The notes below the pieces were generated by a model. The model was not told where the DNA came from and did no database searches. It saw only the letters and a list, made by a program, of their open reading frames with translations. From Ephydatia muelleri (lineage: Eukaryota; Porifera; Demospongiae; Spongillida; Spongillidae): a DNA stretch of 64,000 nucleotides. Every line of letters starts with the position of its first letter. Position 1 is the stretch's first letter. The stretch is from positions 12,468,313-12,532,312 of the forward strand of contig JABACO010000004.1 in the NCBI GenBank assembly GCA_013339895.1. The letters are read 5' to 3'. Position numbers and translations under genes: made by a program. Shown here piece after piece: positions 1 through 10,800 of this stretch.

Positions 1-111
1 GGAGGCCAGAACATTCCCGAGAGCTCTGCATATCGCTATATGCATTTCAATGTTCTGGGATATGCGCAACTATCACAACAGTGAATTTACATCGGCATAA
101 ATTCTTCTGTT

Positions 112-145
<34 letters not shown>
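1..145. other. Window edge and poly-C tract
   Basis: No coding sequence recognised. Positions 113-144 are an uninterrupted run of 32 C, which sits directly upstream of the first readable codons of the Gypsy polyprotein. It is one of several very long G or C runs in this window. Confidence 0.7.
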
Positions 146-2818
146 CAAATCTGTCAAAAAGTTGAAGCTCTCTTCCCACGTCATATGCACGCGTACAGGA
201 CTGAAGTCGAGCGTCAACTAACAGAAATGCTGTATCACAATATCATTAGAGTTAGCAGCAGCCCATGGCTCGCTCCAGCTGTATATGTCCCAAAGACGTC
301 TGGTGAGATAAGGATCTGCATTGATTATACATTGTAGGGAGCTGAATAAGCAGACAGTGAAAGATGCTTACCCACTGCCGCTGCCGGATCGATGAAGTCC
401 AAGACCAACTCTCAGGATCCAAAGTGTTCTCAAAGCTCGACCTACATTCAGTAAAGGAGGACAACTGCTTGAAGACTGCTTTTGTCCTGGTCCTGGTATG
501 GGTCTATATGAGTTCTGCAGAATGCCATTGGGGTAACAGGTGGACCCAGCTCATTCCAGAGACTGATGGACAAGGTGTTACATGGACTACTATTTGCGAC
601 CAGTTATATTGATGTTGTGCTGGTCCATTCACCCAATATGAAGTGCCACCTGCAACATCTACAGCAGGTGTTTGAGTGACTGGCCAATGCTGGACTAACT
701 TTGAGGGGATCCAAGTGCCAGTTAGGACTGGACAAAGTGCACTACCTGGGACATGTATTTTCAGAGTCAGGAATGTCTCCCGACAAAGAGAAAATACATG
801 TAGCTGTGATCAAGGATTGGTCAATTCCTAAGACTGTTACTGAAATACAATTCCTTGGTCTAGCTTCATACTATCGCAGATACATACAACAATTTGCAGT
901 CATAGCTACACCTCTACACTATCTGACTGAAAAGAGTGCCACATTTGTATGGACTGACGAATGCCAGAAGGCTTTCCAGAGATTGAAATATCTTCTATCT
1001 CAGGCTCCAGTGCTATGCTATCCTTCATTAACAAAAGACTTTTAGTTGCAGACTGAGGCCAGTGCTGTTGGTTTGGGAGCTGTATTAGAACAGGATGGGC
1101 ATATGCAAGCAGAAGTCTGATCCATTCTGCAAGACAATACAGTGTCATTGAGAGGGATTGTTTGGCTGTTCTATGCAGTGAAGCATTTCAGACACTATCT
1201 ACTTGGACGAGTATTTGTCTTGCATACAGACCATCAACCAACAATGGCTGTCTGCTCAAAAGATGGAGGGTAGGCTATGTCATTGGGCACTGGCATTGCA
1301 GGAATTTGATTTTACAATCAAATATCGACGAGGGTCTTCCAATGCAAATGCTGATGCCCTTTCTCGTGTGCCCACCATTCCTAGCACCTGTGCAGGAACA
1401 GTGACAGTACCAGAACTCACTTTAGAAGATGTTGCGCAAGAGCAGGGTAATGATGAAGTGTTAAATGAAGTAAGACGTCTTGTTTCTTCTGGCTTAAGCA
1501 ATCAACCACGACGCTGGAATCAGCATCCCATTCAAAAATTCTCACGAATTCGAAGTCAGCTTTATGTAGCTGACGGTGTACTCTGCCGCAAGTACACACC
1601 TGGACCATTGGAGAAGGAGAAAATTGTACCAGTAGTTCCCTTATCATTGCAGCCTACAGTCCTCAAGGCCAACTATGACATCATAAGTTCGGGACATCAA
1701 GGTGTAGAGAAAACCCTACAGAGTCTGAAGCATACAGCATATTGGATTGGAATGGCCAAGGACATGGAGCTATACTGCAAGATTTGAATGGTGTGCCAAA
1801 GGTCCAAGCTGCCAATGCCGACACCCGTTCCAATGACGAATATTCCAATTGGACACCCCTGGCAGATGTTGCCTGTTGGTGTAATGCAAGTGCAGGTATC
1901 CAGCAGAGGCAATTGCTATCTCCTAGTCTTACAAGACTATTTCACAAAGTGGGCTGAAGCTATACCAATGCCTAACCAGACTGCAGAGTGTATTGCTAGG
2001 ATACTAATTTGTCTTGTTTTCACGCTTTGGGATCCCTGAAATATTGCACGCTGACCAAGTTGCTAACTTTGAGAGACCATGATCCGAAGGGTATGTGCAG
2101 CATTTGGAGTCCTCAAGTCCTGAACAACAACATACCACCCGCAAGGTGATGGAATGCTAAAACATTTTAATAGGACCTTGCTGCAATTGCTTCGGTGCTA
2201 TACAGAACAGAATGACTTAGACTGGGAAAGAAATCTACCATTGGTGCTATATGCATATAGAACAGCATCTAATGCTTCTACAAGGTTCAGTCCATTTGTC
2301 CTTATGATGGGACTAGATCCTGTTCTGCCATCTTTGTTATCTATGACTAACAGTAGTGCAGAGGACCTCACCTCATATGACAGCAACCTTAGAGTTAAAA
2401 TGGCCAAGTTACGTGACATGGTGGAGAGTCACATAGTACAGGAAGCTAAGCGTCAAAAGGAACATTATGACACACGTACCCAAAGTAGGAGTTTTGTGTA
2501 GGTGATGCTGTTTGGCTACAAAACCTAACAGTGGGAAAGTTGGATCTAAAGTGGGAAGGTGGATGGGTCCAATAAGTCCAATTTTAAGCTTGACGACAAG
2601 CTTAAAGTACAGTGGGAGGAATGTAATAGAGCAAGGCTCTGAACAGACCCTTAAACCCTTTGTGGAGGATGAATACTAATTCCTTAACTGAACTTACTGC
2701 ACCTGTGGGATAGGGGGTCAAGGGATGTTTAAGAAGCACTATTTAAAAGCTAGTGTGTATTCCTATATGTAGGTATGCGGAAATAAAGAGATTGTCATTT
2801 GCATAAAATCATATTACA
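146..2818 (+). mobile_element. Decayed Ty3/Gypsy LTR retrotransposon (RT, RNase H, integrase)
   Basis: Translated in shifting frames, this stretch shows the pol order of Ty3/Gypsy elements. The reverse transcriptase fingers/palm are seen as SSPWLAPAVYVPKTSGEIR at about 255-315 and SKVFSKLDLHS at about 418-450. RNase H follows at about 930-1250, with YLGHVFSESGMSP and ASYYRRYIQQFAV just before it. A tether region ends in SNANADALSRVP (about 1340-1375). The integrase has an HQGVEKTL zinc-binding signature near 1696, a core piece QDYFTKWAEAIPMPNQTAE near 1930-1990, and a C-terminal part with LVLYAYRTASNAST near 2245. The RT active-site box reads YIDV at about 605-616, with valine where the second catalytic Asp is expected. 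Many stops and frameshifts are present, so it is dead. The 5' LTR and gag lie outside the window. Confidence 0.93.
2622..2818 (+). repeat. Probable 3' LTR of the Gypsy element
   Basis: It begins with TGTAATAG directly after the purine-rich tract AGTGGGAGGA (2611-2620), which fits a polypurine primer. It ends in TTACA at 2818, giving TG...CA termini. Inside are a TATA-like TATTTAAAAG and an AATAAAG polyadenylation signal. About 197 bp is short but acceptable for an LTR. The matching 5' LTR is not in the window, so the borders rest on these signals alone. Confidence 0.6.
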
Positions 2819-2828
2819 GATGTGCGGC

Positions 2829-4078
2829 TGCTGGCTGGTGAGATGTAGGCTTGTAAGATGTAGGCTGGTGAGATGTAGGCTGGTGAGATGTAGGCTGGTG
2901 AGGTGTAGGCTGGTGAGATGTAGGCTGGTGAGATGTAGGCTGGTGAGATGTAGGCTGGTGTGATGTAGGCTGGTGAGATGTAGGCTGGTGAGATGTAGGC
3001 TGGTGAGATGTAGGCTGGTGAGATGTAGGCTGGTGAGATGTAGGCTGGTGAGATGTAGGCTGGTGAGATGTAGGCTGGTGAGATGTAGGCTGGTGAGATG
3101 TAGGCTGGTGAGATGTAGGCTGGTGAGATGTAGGCTGGTGAGATGTAGGCTGGTGAGATGTAGGCTGGTGAGATGTAGGCTGGTGAGATGTAGGCTGGTG
3201 AGATGTAGGGCTGGTGAGATGTAGGCTGGTGAGATGTAGGCTGGTGAGATGTAGGCTGGTGAGATGTAGGCTGGTGAGATGTAGGCTGGTGAGATGTAGG
3301 CTGGTGAGATGTAGGCTGGTGAGATGTAGGCTGGTGAGATGTAGGCTGGTGAGATGTAGGCTGGTGAGATGTAGGCTGGTGAGATGTAGGCTGGTGAGAT
3401 GTAGGCTGGTGAGATGTAGGCTGGTGAGATGTAGGCTGGTGAGATGTAGGCTGGTGAGATGTAGGCTGGTGAGATGTAGGCTGGTGAGATGTAGGCTGGT
3501 GAGATGTAGGCTGGTGAGATGTAGGCTGGTGAGATGTAGGCTGGTGAGATGTAGGCTGGTGAGATGTAGGCTGGTGAGATGTAGGCTGGTGAGATGTAGG
3601 CTGGTGAGATGTAGGCTGGTGAGATGTAGGCTGGTGAGATGTAGGCTGGTGAGATGTAGGCTGGTGAGATGTAGGCTGGTGAGATGTAGGCTGGTGAGAT
3701 GTAGGCTGGTGAGATGTAGGCTGGTGAGATGTAGGCTGGTGAGATGTAGGCTGGTGAGATGTAGGCTGGTGAGATGTAGGCTGGTGAGATGTAGGCTGGT
3801 GAGATGTAGGCTGGTGAGATGTAGGCTGGTGAGATGTAGGCTGGTGAGATGTAGGCTGGTGAGATGTAGGCTGGTGAGATGTAGGCTGGTGAGATGTAGG
3901 CTGGTGAGATGTAGGCTGGTGAGATGTAGGCTGGTGAGATGTAGGCTGGTGAGATGTAGACTGGTGAGATGTAGGCTGGTGAGATGTAGGCTGGTAAAAT
4001 GTAGGCTGGTAAGATGTAGGCTGGTAAGATGTAGGCTGGTGAGATGTAGGATGTAGGCTGGTGAGTTGTAGACTGGTG
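2829..4078. repeat. 15-bp minisatellite (GGCTGGTGAGATGTA)n, about 83 copies
   Basis: Nearly perfect head-to-tail copies of a 15-bp unit run for about 1.25 kb, starting only about 10 bp after the LTR end. Because 15 is a multiple of three, several frames stay open; these give repetitive pseudo-proteins and are not genes. A single inserted G near 3210 shifts the phase, and the last units are degenerate. Confidence 0.97.
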
Positions 4079-4081
4079 GCA

Positions 4082-4440
4082 TCATAGGCCTGGTGTGTCC
4101 TGCTCTCCCATCATCTCAAGGACTGCACCAACCATTGCTCCCACTTCAGCTGAAGATGAAGGATTCGAAAGTGAGACAACAGAGACATCCAGAGCAATGG
4201 GCATTCCAACATCCCAATTCTGTACCAGGATATCAGCGGGTCTTTGCTGTGACTGGTCAATCATAGTCCAGCACTGGCTTCTATTTGCATACAGTGCACT
4301 AAAGTGTCCCTCCAGTGCATTATGGTGTGAGATAGCATGAGCCCCGTACATTTCCAAGTTAAGGCATGGTGTCCAAGAGGTCCTGACAGGTATTTAGGCC
4401 CAGCCACCACTTGACAGAAACTCAAAATTCAATTGGATCA
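4082..4440 (-). pseudogene. Retroelement endonuclease-domain fragment
   Basis: Minus-strand reading shows the C-terminal region of a retroelement endonuclease family seen again at 13.2-14.6 kb. It includes VKWWLG-like and LGHHAL pieces in the first part, then RPADILVQNWDVG and ALDVSVVSLSNPSS. These match the pattern of a PD-(D/E)XK restriction-like fold (RPADILV followed about 15 residues later by D-V). The first half needs frame changes, and no reverse transcriptase is attached. The end abuts the minisatellite. Confidence 0.6.
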
Positions 4441-4959
4441 ATGTGTAGACGTAGGGACATGGGAGAGAGTATTTGATAGCCAATGATGTTTTGTAAATCA
4501 CTCACAGCTTTATTAGTAAATGTGATGATGTTAGAAGTTATATTACCCGCAAAAGGATTGTTGGTTTGTTTTGTTACATAGTATAGATATTAATATTTAA
4601 ATACATTGATTTCATGACAAGAGAAGACAGATGCAACTTACAGGTAGAAGGTTGGGTCACAGATATGAGATTTTGGGTTCCTTCTGTGTCAAAAGTTTCT
4701 AATATCCAAAACTAAACTCTCTTATAAATACTGCGAGCGATAAAAAGGGGTACACATTCAGTACACAGAATGTCAGCCATGGAGCCCATACTTGTGTACG
4801 CAACTCAAGAATTGGATGAACAAAAACTTTATAAGCCAGAACCAAGGTACGAATATCTGTTGTGTAAAATTTTAAGGGGTGAACAATGACAATACACCTT
4901 AGCTGCTATATAGGAGCAATGTGTGCTAGGTTTTAAGTCAGATGATACTCATGATAGGT
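4441..4959. other. Intergenic, no feature seen
   Basis: AT-rich sequence without a convincing ORF, splice signal or repeat. Short open frames here have no recognisable motif. Confidence 0.6.
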
Positions 4960-6860
4960 ACACACTGATGTCTTTAATATAATTCACAGCATCCAAGACA
5001 AAGCCACAGAGAAAATAATCCGTACAAAGGAAATAACATTGCATTTGCTAAATGCAACATGTAATTGCCATCTAGTAGACCAGGAGCAGAATTGAGATAA
5101 ACTATTGGTAAAAGCAGTAATATCACAATCACCATGAGCATAGTAGAGTTTTGTGTCATCCATCAGCAAAGATTTCGACTCCAACTGGACTTATAAGACA
5201 ATCTGGTAGAGCATTGATGAACAACAGAAATAACTATGGGCCAGAAACTGAGCCTTGAGGTACACCACAAAACAGGTAAGAAAGAGACATATTTGATTCA
5301 ATATAATCACATTGAGTGTGATCTTTCACGAGGGATGACATCCATCTCATATATCCAGCAGCCATGATAGCAGTTTGTTATGAGAACGAGTACCAAAAGC
5401 TTTAGCAAAATTAACTTTCACAGTATCTATTTTAAAGCGCGACAAGCTTAAAGTACCAAGTCCAATCATTCAAGCCAGTAATTATGTGCAAGTTGACAGT
5501 TCAGATATTAAATCCAAATTGCTATGGTGATGTCAATTATTATGTCTTAAGAGTCGAACACTGAGAAATACATGCTCCATGATCTTGCTTATAATGAAGG
5601 TTTGACATATTCAGACTTTGGGTATGCTACCAGAGGATAAAGAATGGACAAAAAGAATAGAAAAAGGAAGAGCAATTGCATCTGCAATTAATTTCAAAAA
5701 CAAGGTGGAGTTTCCATCAGGAGTCACAGTGCTCTTTGATGATAAATGCTTTAGTGATTTTAATACATTTTTACAAGTAAATGTAACAGAATCAAATGAA
5801 GCATGTACAGGAGCTGGATAAGCAAATGAGGGTGATTTGCCATCATCTGTAGTAAAGATAGAGGCAAAATATTCATTCAATTATTGACATTTCACTTGAT
5901 TATTTTTTTAATAGTTACAAGTGGAGGGATTTTGGCAACATGTTTGAACATATGAGTAAATATATGACAGGTTTCTAGACCATATTACTTTCAGTTATCT
6001 TTTGGTAGTACATAATTTGACAGATGCATCATGTTGTTTTGAAATATCATAATATTTCTCTATGTTTACACAGTACCACTAGCTTTTCTTGCTAGCTAAC
6101 AAAGAGTGTATGCATTTTGAATAGAATGGTTAATTTTCTCTTGGAGGATGCATGGCAACAAAGCTGAAGTTGGTTTATTTAAAACACTGTAGATGACTGG
6201 AATTCTTCAACTGATGAGTAGTGTTGATGTACATGTATCCAATAATGTTAAATACACCAATCATTGAGGCATAGTCAGCCTTACGGGAGACAGGGAAAAG
6301 ATTGGAAGACGTAGCAAAATGCTTATGTGGATAAAATAGGAGGAATTCAACTGATTCAGGGTCAGAAGAGGGGGAAAACGGTTAAACGACCATGAGGTTA
6401 GATAAGAGATGGTGAAGTAACCAATACGATATCAAGGTATCATTATCATGAGTTGGTTGGTTAACCATTTGAGTAAAACCATTATGCAAGTTACAATTAA
6501 GAACAGTTTCATGAAAATGGTTATCATTACTGTACCGTGACGTACACAGCAATTAATATCTGAGTAGTTAAAGTCACTGACAAGAAAATCAGAATACTGC
6601 ACATTGGAAAAATAGACTGTAGAGAACAGATCAGATGTGTATCATTATGCTGTTAGCCAAGGAAGGTGAATTATACAGACAAATAAAGTAGTAGAGACAG
6701 TCTCTGAACTCTAATACATCCAAAACAACACATTCAATGGTGGGGAAATCATTGGGAAGATCAATATGAACAATGGAAAGGACATTTCTAACGAAAACAG
6801 CAACTCCACCTATCTATTTCTATCCTTCCTATGTACAGTGTATTGTAACTTTGACAATAC
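4960..6860 (-). mobile_element. Decayed CR1/Jockey-like LINE (endonuclease + RT)
   Basis: Read on the minus strand from 6860 down, the order is that of an APE-type LINE. An endonuclease piece DFNYSDIN (about 6540-6585) corresponds to the DFN-Y-DI-W motif. A linker and RT start follow with NEYFASIFTTDDGKSPSF near 5870. The RT then runs through LPFSILFVHSLSSGSIPK (about 5615-5670) to LMDDTKLYYAHGD (about 5130-5165), the catalytic D-D box, and then WSTRWQLHVAFSKCNVI. Several stops and frameshifts make it non-functional. A shorter copy of the same family is at 52.86-53.67 kb and a rearranged piece at 17.6-17.9 kb. Confidence 0.85.
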
Positions 6861-7830
6861 GAAGCAGTCAGGTTCCGATGAGCGAAAACATGATGCAGTG
6901 ACAAATATGAAATCAAATTTAGCAAAATAGATGTATTAAAAATTTATTTCGTAAGGAGTCATAATTAAATATTTTACATTTCAGATGGCCATTACTCACC
7001 ACTGCATCCTATTTACATGTACTTCCATTAGTGAAGAATGTCTCACAAGGCTTTTGTCTTTACTGAAAGCCTAGTTAATAGTTTGGTTTTAGTAGGCCTA
7101 ACCCCTAAACCCATTCAGTGCTTTACTGTGTATGAATATACGGCACTATGTGTACACCTAATGGCGCACTATGTCAATAGTTTTCACAGAAAACCAGCTA
7201 TTTCCATGTTTGATTGGCTTTTCACCCCTAGCCACAGTACAGAGATGCATCATAATACAGAGTATTTGAAATAGCCATTAACAGTGCACAATACAGTTCA
7301 TTACAGATCAGGGTTTTTGAGTATGACAGTTGGTCTTATTATATATTGTCACTGGCTTTGGCTAACTCATTCACTTGTACTCTCTGGTGTATGGCTTATT
7401 TATGTTCCTACTACCAGCTCTAGTTCAGTTGGTATATTTACGTATGCACATGTATGCACATATTTGCATCCAGTGTTCTTATTTAAGCCAGAGTGCAAAG
7501 CATTTCAGCTGCAGTAGTCTTCTGAAGTTCTCCCAGCCTCAGTACCCTACAGTACAGTATTCTGATACCAACAGAGGAAAGTGGAGTTCATTACAAATAC
7601 CAACCTCCAGCAGCCATTGAACTCTTTAAATGCCAATTACATACATGCATCATAATTGCCTCACTGTATTGCCAAAATATGTATTTACAAAACAGCAATT
7701 TTTCTAGTGGCTACAACCAAATGAAGTCATTAGTACTATTACACTGCTAGAAACCCTGTAAGTACATTCACGTCACTAATATGTACATTTAGTATATACT
7801 ACAGTGCAAAAGTATATGTTGGCAAGTACT
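6861..7830. other. Intergenic, 3' flank of the beta-helix gene
   Basis: Small open frames at 7038-7620 show no family signature. About 7620-7830 is similar to 52.42-52.56 kb, which flanks the truncated gene copy there. The duplication therefore included sequence beyond the stop codon, probably the 3' UTR. Confidence 0.6.
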
Positions 7831-10800
7831 TCAATCTTCACACAGTGGTTCTCTCAAACCATAGCCGACTGTCACAATGGTGGAGCTGACAGTATTGGTG
7901 ATGGGTTCATCCAGCTCTATAGGAACCATTACTTCATGTTTCCTTTCAAATAATCCATTTATCTTCTCTGTGGCTCTGTCATACATCTTACAGGCCTTGA
8001 GGATGGCCATAATGAAATGGCACAAGACTGTCACCATCAACAGTACAACATAGAGGCCCACAAAAGCACAAACAGTAATGGTACTTTGTGTTTTATTTGA
8101 ACTCTGATCTAAAATGTAAGACATTGACATAGCTAGCGCAGTGTAGTTGAGGAGGTACATGAGGTCTAGACTATTGTACAACGTATTGTAGAAGCTGGTG
8201 TGCCTGTTGCATTTATCAGTCTTTTGAAGTGATTGTCCAAATGGCTGTATATTTGATTGTACCAGCATAAACAACATCACCAAGGTAGCCTGGATAGACA
8301 GAAGCAGAGATGGATTGTCAGAACCATACACTGGATTCAAACTGTACATCACAACTACAAGCCAAAGCCTAGCTCCCAGCCACCATCGCCACTCCCCCTT
8401 ATAGGGGGCATAGTGGGCATCATTCATTGGTTTGATTTGATTGGTCTTCTTGGAGAGATAGTTGAACAATCTGTTGTGTTCACTGTACTGTTCAATAATT
8501 GGAATGAAAGTGAGGGCAAAGGTGTAGGGGAGAAGGAACAGGGTACATGTCATCACAGCGATTATAAATAAAGTAGCATGTTTTCCTTGAAGGTATTCCA
8601 CATTTCCATCATAGAACCAGACATTCATATCACCACTGGGCAGGTGGACTGTGGAATATGTGAAAATATCAATGACAGTTCTCAACAATTTGGAATACGA
8701 CAAGTAGATAAGAGTACAGAGGACTCCAACTGCTCTTTCTCCAATTATGATGGGAAATCTATACAGACATGAACTAGTAAAGGTGGTTGGAGATCGCTGA
8801 AGACAGTAGTGGCAGATTACAATGACTGTCAAGGTGAGGATGAGAAGGTAGGCTGGGAACACAAACTGAAGGCCAGCCTTGTCAGCATCATCCATACCAT
8901 CATAGAAACACAGAGGGACCCCAAGGTCCAGGTTCACAAATGACACAATCACTTGCAATAGTAAAATGGATTGGCGGAAGAATATTGAACTATTGACTTG
9001 AATAATGTTGGCATAGAAGATGAGCCCATAGAGTGTGCCTTGTGTTACAGTGAGGTTGAGGAAGAACAGAGCTACCACCAGTAAGGCACCCAGCACTGCA
9101 AACATCACAAGTGTGATCAGCCATATATTTGAGCAGATCGTGCATTGGGAAGAACCAAAGATCACACTATGGTTACCATGGCAGTGGCCACACATAATGC
9201 CAGTACGGCCTCCATTGCACAACTCACCAGGCTGAGCTAGAGACAGCTTATCTATAGCACTATTGCAATAGTCCATGGGACAGTATGAAGCCAGTGCTGG
9301 AAGTGTGCTATTGTATACACCAATCCAGTTAAATTTATTTCTTGTCACAGTACCATCTGATGCATCACAGACCACTCCAAATGATGTGAGGAACTCTGAA
9401 CAGTTACACTCCATCACACCAGTAGACGAATTTGATATCAGTGTGAAACCTGGCTCACATGGTAACAGTGTGATCTCAACAACTGTTGGAAAATTACTGG
9501 GATAGTTAGTCAGAAGCAGTTTAAGTGAAGACATTTCTGGTCCATAGATTTGGTACTCCACCGTACCACATACTGTTCCTATCCACTGAGCTTTCTGTGT
9601 CGGTCCAAGTGTTATTTTTGGAGATGTAATACCATTGGTATCTATTAGTGTGTAAACAACACTTGGTGATAGATCGTTTCCCTCATCTACTGAGGTAACA
9701 TTAAGTCTCACAGTCCTACCAGGATATGTGGTAACCTTTCCTTGAAACTGATTGGTAACATTGTACATGTTTGTATCCTTACTGTCACACAAGTGCACAT
9801 ACTTTGGAAAAGAGAGTACTTGAATATCATTGATGTCTTCTGGTAATGGAGTAGTGGTGATATAGCTAGTCAGGTTTGGACATTTGCCAGACTCTGCGAT
9901 GAGGTTGCCAGTTGCTAGAACCCCAATGCATTTAGTGCAGTTATAAATGGGTGTGGCATATACAGAATGACCACTTTGCTGAGCATGGTTATCAACAAAC
10001 CTGATGGAAAACATGTTAGTGTCAAAGTCACAATCATCAGAGCTGTAGCAGTCTTGACTGAAACGTATTGTACACTTATTTGAATATGATGTAGCCTGCT
10101 TGAGTTTTTCTTGGTCACCATCATTGTACATAGCACCACCAAATCCAGTTGCTGTATTCCTCGAAAATTCTACTACACACTTCTCATGGAAGTACAGTGG
10201 GACATTGTTTGACAGACTTATGGCCCCTCCATTCACTCCTGTGTTATTTGCAAATGTGATGCTACCATGAAGTTGAAGGAAGCCATTTGTTCCTTGAATC
10301 GCTCCCAAGGGAGAGTTAGATGAAAACTGACTTCTTGTAAAGTTGTTTCCAAAGATGTCCACCTTCATTCCATTAAAGTAAATGGCCCCTCCTCTCAGCT
10401 CATTGTAGTCATTGCAAGAGCAGTGGTTATCTTTAACCATCACACCTTGGAGAATGAGGTGGCCAAATGGCTCAGTGTCTGAAGTAAGGAAATCAGGAAC
10501 AACAAAAAATGATGGAATATAAGTATTAACGGCATAGACTGCTGCTCCTCCAACTGCAGTGTTATTAGTAAATGTGGAGCTATTAATTAATGTTGACCTG
10601 ATTGAGACAATAAAAATAGCTCCTCCAACAGAAGCACTGTTTTTCTGAAATGAGCAGTTTGTTACGTTAACATCACCTGCTGATCCATTCAGCTCCATAT
10701 GAGTACTGTTCAGAATATTGCTCAACACTCCAACCCAAGAAAACACAGCTCCACCACCTTTAGTAGCGCTGTTGTTCTGAAATGTGCAGTTAGTGATGCC

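Noticed and set aside
2829..4078. CRISPR-like array
   Set aside because: Units are contiguous with no unique spacers, and the genome is eukaryotic.
2814..4085. Long open frames with LTSLH or RCRLV repeats
   Set aside because: They are produced by a 15-bp tandem repeat whose length is a multiple of three; there is no start context, splice signal or complexity.
2590..5455. 16-bp identity CGACAAGCTTAAAGTAC-like shared by the Gypsy 3' end and the LINE at 5.4 kb
   Set aside because: A single match of this length is expected about once by chance when two 64-kb strands are compared, and in each case it fits the local coding frame.
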